Assembly (NCBI GenBank): GCA_029817715.1
Contig: JARUPY010000108.1
Coordinates: 40,154 to 104,153 of the forward strand
From: Melastoma dodecandrum
Lineage: Eukaryota > Streptophyta > Magnoliopsida > Myrtales > Melastomataceae
Length of the DNA: 64,000 nucleotides
Direction: 5' to 3'
Shown here piece by piece: positions 11,028 to 22,200 of the stretch; positions within the stretch are counted from its first letter, which is position 1, and each line of letters begins with the position of its first letter. The translations under genes and the position numbers were made by a program. The notes beneath the pieces are model-generated. The model saw only the letters and a program-made list of their open reading frames with translations. It was not told the DNA's origin and searched no databases.

Positions 11028-12279
11028 TGTCGGTGGAATTGCTGCTCCAGGAGGAGGAGGAAGGTGTGTTGGTGAGAATTTGGATCTGAGGAGGATGATC
11101 GAGGAGCTGGATTTGCCCGATGTGCCGGTGGTGTTCATCTGCCCTATTTCACTGGAGCCGATGCAAGACCCTGTGACGCTTTGCACGGGCCAAACCTACG
11201 AGAGGTCGAATATCCTTAAATGGTTCAGCTTGGGACACCTTACTTGTCCCACCACGATGCAGGAGCTTTGGGACGAGTCTCTCACGCCCAATAAGACCAT
11301 TTACCATCTGATACACACCTGGTTTTCGCATAAGTACTTGCTGATGAAGAAGAGGTCAGAGGACGTGCAGGGCAGGGCGACTGAATTGATAGAAAGCTTG
11401 AAGAAGGTGAAGGGTCAGGCCAGAGTTCAGGCGCTGAATGAACTCAGACAAGTGGTTGCTTTACATGCCACCGCGAGGAAAGCGGTCGTGGACGGAGGTG
11501 CAGTTACGGTCATCTCTGGTTTGCTGGGCCGTTTTACTTCACATGCTGTTGGTTCAGAAGCAGTTGCGATCCTCACCAATTTGGATCTCAATTCGGAAGC
11601 TAGAACCAATTTGATGCAGGCTGCGAAGATTTCCCTGGTGGTGGATATGTTGAATGAAGGATCGGTCGATACGAAGATTAATTGCACACGACTTATCCAA
11701 ACACTCATGGAGGAGAAGGACTTCCGGTCGGAACTGATCTCCAGCCATAGTCTCTTGGTCGGGTTGATGAGACTAGTGAAGGACAAGAGGCACAGCAATG
11801 GGACGTTGCCCGGGTTGACCCTACTGAGGGCCATATGTTTGCATAATCAAGCCCTGGGTTTGTTCGTGACAATCGGGGCCGTGCCTCAGTTGGTGGCTTT
11901 GTTGCCTGGATTGGATTTGGAGTGCTTGGAATCAGCCCTTTTCATACTAGAAAGACTGTCCACCTTGAAGGAGGGACAGTTAGCCCTCAGGGATTGTTCG
12001 AGTACCATTTCAAGTATGGTCAGGTTACTAATGCGAGTCTCGGAGACCATCACACAACATGCCCTGTCGATATTGTGGTCGGTTTGCAACCTCGCCCCTC
12101 GGGAATGTTCGTGCATGGCAGTTGAGGCTGGACTCGCGGCAAAGCTACTCCTCGTCATCCAGAGCGGCTGTGATCCAGCGCTGAAACAACGGGCTTCGGA
12201 ACTATTGAAGCTCTGCAGTCTTAATTACACGGATTCCACATTCATTTCGAAATGCAAGCTCACCAGGACAATACAATGA
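10936..12279 (+). CDS. U-box / ARM-repeat E3 ubiquitin ligase, PUB30/PUB31-like
   Basis: An intact, intronless 447-codon gene. The U-box (about residues 63-134; FICPISLEPMQDPVTL, then TGQTYERSNI and CPTTMQ) recruits an E2 enzyme, and the rest (about 165-440) is ARM-type alpha-helical repeats that bind substrates. The N-terminal MPMFQPSRRDGYGDG matches the conserved start of the PUB29/30/31 group, so I start at 10936 and not at the in-frame ATG at 10903, which would add 11 residues. PUB30 in Arabidopsis is linked to salt-stress responses; a similar cytosolic role here is inference. An overlapping upstream ORF (10812-11027) could reduce translation. Length and domain order are normal and I see no lesion. 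Confidence 0.93.
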   Translation: MPMFQPSRRDGYGDGHVLDLDTAVKDGILGSVGGIAAPGGGGRCVGENLDLRRMIEELDLPDVPVVFICPISLEPMQDPVTLCTGQTYERSNILKWFSLGHLTCPTTMQELWDESLTPNKTIYHLIHTWFSHKYLLMKKRSEDVQGRATELIESLKKVKGQARVQALNELRQVVALHATARKAVVDGGAVTVISGLLGRFTSHAVGSEAVAILTNLDLNSEARTNLMQAAKISLVVDMLNEGSVDTKINCTRLIQTLMEEKDFRSELISSHSLLVGLMRLVKDKRHSNGTLPGLTLLRAICLHNQALGLFVTIGAVPQLVALLPGLDLECLESALFILERLSTLKEGQLALRDCSSTISSMVRLLMRVSETITQHALSILWSVCNLAPRECSCMAVEAGLAAKLLLVIQSGCDPALKQRASELLKLCSLNYTDSTFISKCKLTRTIQ

Positions 12280-14309
12280 GGTTTTGAAAGCAGAGGCACA
12301 TCGGGGAGGAGGATTGGCAATATAATTTCCCGAGTTGATTTGAAGAATAGAAAGAGATGCATATGCATAGAGTATGGGGAAGATTGCCATATTTCCTCAA
12401 TAAACCCCGTGTAAAGAGTCCAGGGATGATGATGGCCTTAACCCCGTTGATGTGCATAAATGGAAGCTTTTTGTGAGGGTTTGGTGATGATGTTATCAGA
12501 AAGGGAAAAGGTGAAATTCTTGTTATCTGTTGCTACTTTTGGTATATTAAAAACAAAGGAAGAGCTTCATTTCGCATAATGCGAGTGGGAGGATTTAGCT
12601 CCAGCACGTGTGGGGAACAACGTTACATTCATTGGTTGTGCTATCTCTGATGACAATTTGACTGACACCCATTTCATTTTACAATTGTCTCTGGGTTAGC
12701 TTTTTTGAGTCTTTTGAGAATGGGAGAGGGTTGTTTATTTATTTAAGGGCAGCATCATCACATCACCTGTCCCTTCAAATGTGAAGAAGAAAGAAAGGGA
12801 CATCTGTTTTTCTTTTTTGTATTCATTTTCTTTTGTTGGGGGGGTACATACCTCACACTCACTAGGGGCCCCCTTTCTTTTTTTTTTTGCCCTTTCCGTC
12901 TTTCAAGAAGACTTGCAGATCTGTTTCTTTGACTGTCAGAAATTCCCATGTTTTTGACTGGGAACCATCAAAATTTGTAATGATCCAGCCATGCCAGCTC
13001 ACTCGGTGAGATTCTCCCTCTTATGGAAGAGAGTATAACCAATGTACATATATAAAATAGATAACAGGCCTAGAACCAAGAAGAATACGTATGGTTGGTT
13101 TTCAAAAATATTTCGCTAAATACGAGGACGAATTTAAAAATTCTTTGTTAATTGTTATTACCTCGTTATTTTAATAGCGAGTTTATTTCATATTACGTTC
13201 AGAAATAATCACTACTTAAAATGACATCATTCTTTTTATTAAGAAAATGGACCATAATAAAAAATTAAAGTTGTTACTTTTTTTTTCTGAAAAAATAATT
13301 TGCTACTTCAAGACTTTTTTTATTTATATTAAGGTGGCAAATAAAATTGTAAGAAAAATTCTAACCTTTATTACTTTTTAAAGAAATAAGACGTTTGTGA
13401 CGACTTCCTTTGTGTTTAAATGAAGAGAAATAAAATTGAAAGGAAAAAAATTGGTGTATTTTTAATAAAGCAGTCGCAGTCGCTAGTTGAAGTAACGTTT
13501 TTCTTTCTACCATATAAAACTCGTTATTTATAATAATGATTTTATGTGATCGAATCAAAGTAGCGATTTTATTTTAAAGAAATTAAGTCGGTAGTTGAAG
13601 CAACAACTTTTTTTGTGAATCAAAGTCGTTAGTTCAAGTAGCTATTCAAGGAGAGTAACGTAAAAATTTCGAAACATTTTGAATTTATTTGGTAAAATGT
13701 TTTTTACTAACGGTAAATTAGTACAATTCTTCTATAGGGAGAAGATAACAACTTTCGAACTGACCAGTTAGTATAATATAAACAGCAAAGGGAAAAACCA
13801 AAATTTAATTGATGATGTGTGAAATTCATGACATTTATGGGTTCATTATACGTAAGATGATTCAGGTTTGATCTTGATTTTCAAATCCACACTATTAGCT
13901 CTCAATGATCAAAATGACAATTACATTTTTACATATACAAAGACACACAACTCTACTACATAACTCGGGCCGTAAATTCACAACCCTCAACCCACACGAT
14001 ATCATTGTTTTTGTTGACATTTGATTATGATTAAGAAAGGGTTTAGTCGAATTTAAAATTTTCGACAATATCACAAAACCCTTACAACGGAAAACTTAAT
14101 TTTTGTAAAATACAGGAGCTTGAGCACAAAATATAACATAATATTTTATAGTGATTTGGCAAATCTACCTACGTCCACTACCACCCGAATATGATGGTTT
14201 TCACTAATGCTCATAAATAGTGAATATAATGTAGAAGCCTGTTGTATAAGAATACAAATTCTTAAACCACGAGGCGATAAGAATATCTTAACTAATACAA
14301 GACACTGTC
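12280..14309. other. 3' UTR of the U-box gene, then AT-rich intergenic DNA
   Basis: 12280 to about 13000 is the likely 3' UTR and downstream flank of the U-box gene. Beyond that the DNA is AT-rich with three loose repeats of a TCGNTAGTTGAAGTAAC-like motif (about 13473, 13588, 13625). I see no gene. Confidence 0.55.
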
Positions 14310-14650
14310 TTACCAATTCAAGGTAAAAAATGGAGTTTCTCCTTCGTGAAAACTTGGATAAAGTTGAGCCAAAAAATCACGATTCAAGATAAATTCATGA
14401 GGAAGTGGAATTTCATTAGGATCTACTCCGGTGTTTATAAATTGGTTAATTGGTAAAGATACATGGACTTGATGCCCCGCCCAAGAAAGGGAACCAAGTC
14501 CGAGTAGCCAGACTAAATGATGATTCAACATAGACTCTACATCTTGGGACCAAGCCAATTTTGGAGTAGCTTTGTGATAATGGAACCAACCAGCAAAAAG
14601 CATTAAGGCTGCAAAGATTAATGCACCAATTGCGGAATAAATCGTGTTTG
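14310..14650 (-). pseudogene. psaA: Plastid psaA fragment in nuclear DNA (NUPT)
   Basis: About 110 codons read as an internal piece of photosystem I P700 apoprotein A1 (for example [15 protein letters not shown], then LPINQF and PHEFILNRD, ending TPFFTLNW). The frame is still open but carries several replacements at positions that are nearly invariant in plastid psaA, for instance in the stretch after [10 protein letters not shown]. Similarity stops abruptly at about 14310 and about 14650. It is too short to make a photosystem protein. A plastid-to-nucleus transfer is the simplest origin; a route through mitochondrial DNA is also possible. Confidence 0.9.
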
Positions 14651-14895
14651 ATTGAATCACGTGGAAATCACCCATATAAAATAAAGCACATAACCCTAAA
14701 TAGAAGCTTCAGCCTTCTGCGACACAATGACGAATTATACTTTCTGTGGATCTAGAGTCAAGCTTAATGGCGATGTTCCACACGTACTCGGATGTCGTCT
14801 GATTGGATCTCTTTTTCTTTTTCTATTAAGATAGCCTGCAAAATAAAACAATAAAAGTCTACAATAAGTTAACAATCCATCATCACCACTTATGC

Positions 14896-15255
14896 CTATT
14901 GCAGACTCTTTCTATCTGACCCACTGTATGCCGACGCGCCAACTAGCACCCTTGTCTCCAGGTCATGCTGCACGTAGCTCGATATTATGGAGAGCTTTTT
15001 GACCAAGTCCTTCAGATCTATGGTCACCGACGCATACGGAGTGGCTTCACCAAGGCACACCTGTTGCAAACAAAATAAAAAAACTGCACAGAAGGTTGTT
15101 AGTCCCTGACCGCTTAGCCTACTAAGGACTCGTACTCTTCGAAAAATGTTGTACGCCGACTTGCCAACCAGCAACCTTCTTCCCAGGTCATATTGCATAT
15201 AGTTCGATGTTACGAACATCGTTCCAGTCGAGTCCCTTGAATCCGTAATTGACAT
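14896..15255 (-). other. Open frame with a 75-codon in-frame duplication, function unknown
   Basis: The 119-codon frame contains two related blocks, each with the pattern YxQxDLxxRxLVGxSAY. On the DNA they start at 14925 and 15150, 225 bp apart. I do not recognise the sequence. It may be a fragment of a repetitive protein or of a transposon. Confidence 0.3.
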
Positions 15256-16537
15256 CTACGAAGCGGCTTCACCAATGTTAAAACTTCTTGTCACCACCTC
15301 CTGCGAGAACGCTCGCTTGGAGACACCGTCTTGCACACTCAACACACGTTAAATATCACAATAACACTGTAAGAGTACAATGACTTACCATTGTTCATAC
15401 TCAACAACAACACACTTTTTAATTATTTTTTTTTCATTTCTACTGCAGCTCCGAACTACTGTTATCAAGGAAGTTTACTTTAATAAAAATGCGACCAAGT
15501 GGATGCTCATGCATAAATCAATTATGGATAATCTTTTATTGATTTCGTGTCAATCGGATTATCCAATCCCAAGATAACGCAAGAGGCTTGGGACTAATTT
15601 GACTAACAATCTTCCGTAGTTGAAAAGAAATTATATTTAATTTTTAACTTGAAATATTCATGAAATATTATATATATTCGTTAGGGACTATCCATTGGAT
15701 ATTTTAATCCCAATATAGAGTACTGCAAAGGTTCGACCTAGTTAGACAACTTTCAATTGATGAAAATTATCAACGATTTATTTCCAAAATGAGTTGATTC
15801 ATCTCATAGAAGGTTAGATAAAAGCTTTCATAATTAACCGCATAATTTGGGTAATTAAGAAAAAAGGTATTGTTTTTTACTTTTTTATGGTAAGTCTTAC
15901 GAGATAATATAATTATATTGATAAAAATGAATTCCAGGAATATTCTACATTTTTGGATTCATAGGATAATTAATAATTAAGTAATAATTAAATTATTATT
16001 AGCTAATTATTAAATTATGTAATTATAAAAATATTTTCTAATCATATAATTTGATCTCAAATGTCATTAGGACGTAGAAAATATTTTCGTAATAGTTTTC
16101 TTGTTTCGGGAAGTATAACTTTGTTATAGAATGTTTCTGCTATGAGGCTTGTGTAATAATCAACTAGGCTTCTGTAGTACCACAAAACGTCAACATTTTA
16201 AGCGACTTATCATCAAAGTAATATTTAAAGTTACGGCAAAAGACATCGACCTTGCCGTGATGCAATGCTCGTACAAAACCAGCACACGTTCACTCTCCGT
16301 CAGGGTCATCAGTTCGAGTTGTCATAAACACACCCAGGAAGGACCATTATAACACTCGAATGTTGGACTAAAGTCGAATTTCAAATACGTTGAAGGTTGC
16401 AGCGGAAAACTCGAAAAAGCCTTGCCCTTCCGAGTACCTGATCTATGTTTTTGTACATCAAAGAGCTGGTGATGAAAGGAATAAAACGCGGCAATGACTT
16501 CTCTCTCCAATTACCGTAACTTATTATCCATCTCGAA
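15256..16537. other. Intergenic, AT-rich
   Basis: No gene or element is recognised. The part next to 16538 is presumably the 3' UTR of the phytosulfokine gene. Confidence 0.5.
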
Positions 16538-16939
16538 CTAATGTTTCTGCTTCTGGGTGTAGATGTAATCCAGATGGGCAGCGAGACGCCTCTTTGTCAG
16601 GCAATGTCCATCGTCTTCGCCTGTGCCCGAACCCTCCTCACAAGCTTCTTCCGCCGCCATCACCTCTACATCTTCCTGTGTACTCATCCCCTGCATATGT
16701 CCCTTGTTGAATGGTTTCCACTCCGAAACAACAAAAATCGGAAAAAAGAGACTTAGTCGCCACTGTTCGAAGTAAGTAACTCAGAGCTATGAAGTCGACG
16801 GAACAACGGGTGAGGCCGTAAGTAACTCAGAGCTATGAAGTCGACGGAACAACGGGTGAGGCCGTGCTCAGTGACTCAAATTCGCCAAGAGGAGGAGAGC
16901 AACCATCAACAAGATTAGCTTGGTGTTGGTTCCTCCCAT
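16538..16939 (-). pseudogene. PSK: Phytosulfokine (PSK) precursor gene with interrupted frame
   Basis: Phytosulfokine is a sulphated pentapeptide, Tyr(SO3)-Ile-Tyr(SO3)-Thr-Gln, cut from a secreted precursor and sensed by the receptor kinase PSKR1. The minus strand from 16690 to the TAG at 16538 encodes a typical precursor C-terminus: acidic region, paired cysteines (EEACEEG..., DGHC), a basic pair, then AHLDYIYTQ. The pentapeptide is at 16553-16567, including the Asp before the first Tyr that tyrosylprotein sulphotransferase needs. An ATG at 16939 starts a good signal peptide (MGGTNTKLILLMVALLLLA). Between them the frame fails: a TGA at 16868-16870 follows codon 23, and a perfect 46-bp tandem duplication (16774-16865) shifts the frame. 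I found no splice pair that restores one frame, though PSK genes normally have one intron and a good acceptor (TATGCAG) lies at 16691. Either a recent pseudogene or a sequence error. Confidence 0.85.
16774..16865. repeat. Perfect 46-bp tandem duplication inside the PSK gene
   Basis: Two identical 46-bp copies (16774-16819 and 16820-16865). As 46 is not a multiple of three, the second copy shifts the reading frame. Identity of the copies means the event is recent or an assembly artefact. Confidence 0.95.
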
Positions 16940-16991
16940 TATGTTTTTTCTACTGTAATTTTGGAGCCGTTTTGTGGAATGAGTGAGTGGC

Positions 16992-16998
16992 ATTTATA
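16992..16998 (-). promoter_or_regulatory. TATA box of the phytosulfokine gene
   Basis: TATAAAT on the minus strand, about 53 bases upstream of the ATG at 16939. That spacing predicts a leader of roughly 20-30 bases. Confidence 0.65.
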
Positions 16999-17131
16999 TG
17001 GGACGGAGAGGGTGTCGACACGTTATATTCCAAATTGGGATGTCAATGGGGAAGTGGGTTTTGGGGGGGATAAGAAGAAAATTTAGGTATGGACGAATCG
17101 GTGCATGATTTGACAGGATAATAGGGCAAAA

Positions 17132-17647
17132 TTGATCCAACCTCCAGGTAGGGACGAGATACCTTTTGTGTGTTTCCCATTCACGCAGAAGTTTGGTGGT
17201 AGTGGCACAATGGTTTCTGTCAGACTTGCACTGAGGGCAAGAAATTATACGAAAAAAGATGATGTCAAATCTTATGGTCTTCGAAAGAAATGGGGGGCCC
17301 TCCTCTCTCACCTTACCCCCATGAATGCTTTCTTCACTTGGGCAAATAGATTATATTGGATCTTGAACCAAAAGATCTCTTTGAATGTGGGGTGGAGACG
17401 ACACACAAAACGGGAGCAAGACTCCACATTTTCCTATTTTCCCAACTCCCGTGCATCCCTAATTCTCACTCTTGAAAGTTGGATGTTTTCTTACCAGTTG
17501 GATATGTATTGGTTTAGCAGAGTCGGAAGTAAAATATCAGTTGCGGATAAAACTGAAACTGGGCCTCGTTTGTTGAATCCAGTAGGAAGAAAAGGGGGTA
17601 TAGATATAGGAAGATGGCCTTTAGCTACCTCTCCTGGGAAGATTTAG
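17132..17647 (+). other. 171-codon open frame, unrecognised
   Basis: An open frame of 171 codons runs opposite to the PSK gene and starts about 130 bp behind its TATA box. The translation is rich in W, R and S and shows no domain, signal peptide or membrane segment that I know. Its length is unusual for AT-rich intergenic DNA, but nothing else supports a gene. Confidence 0.25.
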
Positions 17648-18540
17648 GCCTGAAGAGAGTGGGCACCACATAAACTGTGGTTCCAATCAACGTGTTGATA
17701 CTAAATTATGTTCCACAGCGACCGCGAGGGAGAAAATGGAACAGAACGATGAAGGGAATAAAAAGAGGAAAATGCCATTCTCTTCCTTGGACGAAGGAAT
17801 TTCCATTCATTGCCATATTTGATTAGCTAAATGAGACGGAATGGAATCGGTATTTCATTCCGCGAACCAAACTCTCACGATTGTTTTCCGGCATTCATTT
17901 TATAACTCCTGCTGGAGCTGGACCCAATTAATTAGTAACAAATCAGAATAGATTTTCCGTCACGGGGGCATTCCTTCTAATCCTTCATATGGTTCTAGGG
18001 AAATTGCTTTTGTCCCAGGTCGGGGCGATCTAAGTAAGTTGGAACTCCAAAACCACACCTTATCATCATCCAATTAAGTAACGATAGGGATTTTATATAG
18101 GATGGACGAACCATTGGACCCTCTGTGCGCGCTTGAGATACGGGCCGTGGAAGTACGTGACAACCATAAAATCTTCTTAGTCATCGTGTGTTTATGAACT
18201 TACATGACCTAATCGTGGGGCATGATTGGGGTGAATGGCCTTTAACATATATAAAGACACTTAGGATAAATGTGTTTTTATTAACTCTTTCCAAATTTGA
18301 TTTCTTCTATTAAATTGAATTAAGTGGTACTGCAAAGTGGAGTTAAAAGAAAAGAAGATAAAAGGTTTGCAAACAAAAAGCCAATTAAAAAGGTGAAAAA
18401 AAGCACTTTGACGAATAATTTTATGCACACAATATAAAAGGCCACTTCCTCCTATCAAACCAACCTTCGTTTGCCCTTCTCCACAAATTACACCATCAAA
18501 CATTGAGATAACTTTCCACATGTTCTTAGTTCCACAGTCC
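17648..18540. other. Intergenic between PSK and bZIP genes
   Basis: No gene recognised. The right part, next to the bZIP stop codon, is likely the bZIP 3' UTR. Confidence 0.5.
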
Positions 18541-18608
18541 TCCTTTTATTTCTCACTATCAAACGATTAGAGACTCCTTTTATTTCTCACTATCAAACGA
18601 TTAGAGAC
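18541..18608. repeat. Perfect 34-bp tandem duplication at the bZIP stop codon
   Basis: Two identical 34-bp copies (18541-18574 and 18575-18608). The second copy supplies the last base of the bZIP TAG stop codon (18608-18610), so the duplication lies in the 3' UTR and leaves the protein unchanged. Confidence 0.92.
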
Positions 18609-19156
18609 TATGCAGCAGGAGGCTGGAGGTGCAGCTGCGACAGCGTGTAAGGTGCAGCATTTCGTAGTTTCTCACTAAGTATCGAGTTTTCGAGCCGGAG
18701 GTATTTGTTATCATATGACAACCTCTGGCAGTGACACAACGCGGATCGGAGCTGGTCCAATAGCTGTGCGTTCTCGAATTTCAGCCTGTCCCCCTCGCTG
18801 GTCAAGTCCTCCAGGTGTTTTTGCTTGCGCATTCGGGACCGTCTGGCTGACTCCCTGTTCGATATCATCCTCCTACTCTTGCGCTGGTTTGTCAAGGGGT
18901 CCGCCGGGACCGTGCCGTCTGAGTTCGAGGAGGAATCGGAGTTATTGTAACCTAAGATGGAGCTGGAATTGGAATGACCATGTGGCAGAGGGTTTTCTGA
19001 AACGGGACTCCATGCAACGGGATTCTGGGGCAGTTCGTCGGAGAACATTTCGGTCAGGACCGACAGGAAACTATCTTCGGTGCCCGTCTTGACGTCAGGG
19101 AAGGAGAACGGGGAAAGCATTTTGGGATGGTGGGGGGGAGGGGAGTTCAGGTGCAA
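18608..19156 (-). CDS. bZIP transcription factor, group S type
   Basis: An intact, intronless gene of 182 codons, the small intronless form typical of plant group-S bZIP factors. The basic region (about residues 91-114, RRMISNRESARRSRMRK) has the invariant N-x7-R DNA-contact pattern and binds ACGT-core or related sites. A leucine zipper follows (about 115-165), with leucine every seventh residue and CHCQRL in the middle. The N-terminal third is Ser/Asn/Pro-rich and the C-terminus ends QPPAA. A TATA box lies at 19215-19222, leaving a leader too short for the sucrose-control upstream ORF of the S1 subgroup, so S1 is unlikely. I cannot say which member it is. The first in-frame ATG is used; a second at codon 13 (MLSPFSF) is an alternative start. 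Confidence 0.92.
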   Translation of the reverse strand: MHLNSPPPHHPKMLSPFSFPDVKTGTEDSFLSVLTEMFSDELPQNPVAWSPVSENPLPHGHSNSSSILGYNNSDSSSNSDGTVPADPLTNQRKSRRMISNRESARRSRMRKQKHLEDLTSEGDRLKFENAQLLDQLRSALCHCQRLSYDNKYLRLENSILSEKLRNAAPYTLSQLHLQPPAA

Positions 19157-19214
19157 GTAGGCAGGAAGGGAGGTTAGGAGAAGAAAAGGGAAGAATTGAA
19201 AGTGAGGAGTCTCC

Positions 19215-19222
19215 TATTTATA
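19215..19222 (-). promoter_or_regulatory. TATA box of the bZIP gene
   Basis: TATAAATA on the minus strand, 59 bases upstream of the ATG at 19156, predicting a leader of about 30 bases. Confidence 0.7.
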
Positions 19223-19229
19223 CCTACAT

Positions 19230-22200
19230 GATCACTTGGACATTTTCGTCATTTTCCCTTTGGGAATGAGTCAAGGTCATTAACATTATCTAACATGGAC
19301 AAAAGTTTGGTTTAGGAGTCAGTCACCACTATCCCCTCCCCCACTGCCTTCTTTCTAGTCTTTTCTTTCTTTTGTGGTCCCTTTCTTTCTTTTTAGAAGA
19401 CTTCCTTTTTTTTTTTGCTTTGTCAGGTTATCCAAGAGAGCGAGTGAGCTTTGGTTTCTAAAAAGGTATTTCGTCCTTTTGGGTTACAACATCCAATCCA
19501 ATTTGCCCACAAGGAAAGGAGGATTGGGCTTTTGGGTTACTTCAAGATGAAGGAAAAATTGTTATACTATTTGTGTTAAATGCATGTAGGGTTTTTTGGG
19601 ATTGATATTGATCCAAGAAACTTAAGCAAGAAGGAAAAAAAAATAAGAAGGAAATGGAGTAGTTTTGTTATGGTGGGCGATTAAAAAGGCAAATCAAAAG
19701 GCCAATGGGTTTTGCAAAGCAAGAGGAGGACGTGGAACCAACTTGAAGCCCAAATTGGATGTGATTGGATTACTATTTTGATGAACTATTTTGTCTCTTG
19801 TGTTTTGTAGTGGGATTGCATACATAGAACATAAATAATTTTATGGAACACTCGTGCTCTCAACACTCACTACCTCTCCCTCGTTATTGTTGGATTCACC
19901 TTAGTCTGAGGTTAATGGACTTGGACGTGTTTGCGAATGAAAGGACCCAACACAGCCACTATCGTCGTGTTTCCGGTTGAGCAACATCCATTCCGACAGT
20001 TATTGCATTGTTTGCATTAGTGCCACCCCCAGTCACAACTTTCTTGCATGTCTTTTACATACGTGTCTTTTACATACGTGACTGGACTATACAAACAAGT
20101 TCTTACGGTTTACACAGCCCTCTTATAAAGAGAATAGGCAATGATGAAGTGAAATGTTTTTTGCTCGAACAACAAACTGTTGTCTCTTACCCGTTTTCCT
20201 TTATGTCTTACGCGTTAATTTATCCTCGCGGAGTACGAGAATCCCAAGCGAAGCTTTCCCAGAGTATCTCAAAGAATGATTTGATTCCGACCTAAACGCC
20301 CACGAAATAATTCTTGAACATTCTCGTATCAAAACAATGGCCAATGATACTTGCGTCGCATAAAATAGCAAGGTTTGAATTAGAGACAAAGAATGGAGTT
20401 ACATCTTATGTGTTGGGGGTTATGTGTGTAGGATTGGATAAGAGGGGAGAAGGTGCTTGCAGAACGTAGGTTCTGTACTGCTGACGACTTTCTGTAGAAT
20501 AGAGAAAACCTTCTGTAAAGCTGCTGCACCTACGAGGAATGTATATTGGAGTGTTTTGACTACGGAAATGATTTCTCTTTCTTATGACTTTCTCTTACAT
20601 GAAATGTTTACACGTCCCTTTATATATAGGGAGGAATAGGAAACTCAAATGACAATAGAAACCGACATATTTAATGATAGATTTAATAGCATACTTAAAT
20701 GTCTCGCTTAATGACATTTCTGTTACTAACTTTAATATCCCATTAACTTTGATCATAAATTACCTTCAACATTATGAACCATCCACTTTGTTATGTAACA
20801 TTATCCTCATCCAAACACTTATTCTCACTATATATAAAAGTTTAGTTACAGAAAGGAATTAACACATGTTTAAGGAGACACATGCGTTGAATGAACTTTT
20901 AAACATTAGCTGTAAATGCTTAATCCTATAAAAATTAACAATCAATGCGAGATTCGTTCTATACGTAGGAGATTGTTATTTCTAAGACGACCACTTATAA
21001 ATAATTTTGTTGTGTATATTTGTAGTGAGAAGAGTCAAAGTGCATGTGAATGCTATATAATTTTGTTAAGTATATGGCAGTGAGAAGGGTGATAAAGACA
21101 ATGCATTGTTTTTGTTTATAAACTTCTTTACTAGACAACTTTAATTTATTTAAGTGATCCACGCCACTCTTCTTGTATTGCTTTATCATCACTATACACG
21201 AAACTTAACAAGTAAGTTTTTCGATCATCAAAACTGAATACTAACTAGAGCGACTATCTCCCACACATGCATGCTCCATGCGATAGGAAAACAGACCACT
21301 CCGGAAGGGCCGACTTATTTGGAACTACATTATATAGCCCGATAAGCTTATTTAAAGAAAACAAGGGGAGAGTTAAAAGAAAAGAGGCCGGGGCCCATGT
21401 TACCCATGGAACTTTCCTGTCACAACAATGTTAGCAGGGGCTAATTAGGTTGAGAGTTAGAAGGAGGCCATTGGTTTTTCCAATGGAACTCGAAAAGAAA
21501 AGGGGAAATAACGCGGTCAAAGGTAATTTGAGATAAAGACATATTCATATCGACACGAAATGATTTAACATGAATTTTGAATTTAATTTAATAATGTCTT
21601 ATATATTTACACGATAATATTCGTGTCCGGGTTAGTGTTTTTAGGTAATCTATTTATAAACCTACACGAATTTAATATAAAAGTAAGCACATCCCAAAAT
21701 CTTTTTATTTTAATTTTTAACTTAAATTTCTAAATACTTTTAGGAATTTTTTTATGTTTTTCCTTTCTTTCTAGGGTTAGCCATCGAATTTCTTCTACGT
21801 CTACCTAAACATTAGAAGTCTAAGCTAAGTGTTTATGCAGTAAAGTTTCAATCGATAATAAAATTTAAAACTTTTTTCACCGTCGTAGCTTAACAGACAA
21901 CTCGATCTTCGATTGTCGTAGCACTGATGTCGACATTAAGGTCGATTGTTACAGTCATTGTTGTGGCTGTCGTGATGTCTCAAGTGTCGCGCTGCATCCT
22001 GGGAATCTTTCCTAGTTCCCCTACTGTTATGCTACTCTATCTTTCAGAGAAGCACCACGTTCTCCTCTACCTGTAGGAGTAGATGACTTGAGATTTCGAA
22101 ATCTCCACCTATCCCTACCCAGGTGGAGGCGAGAGGAGAAACTTTCGATGCCCACACCCGTACGTTCCACTGGAGGTGGCAAGACGACTATGGAGCCTTA

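Noticed and set aside
18715..19092. 125-codon frame antisense to the bZIP gene
   Set aside because: Shadow of the bZIP coding sequence; no family likeness.
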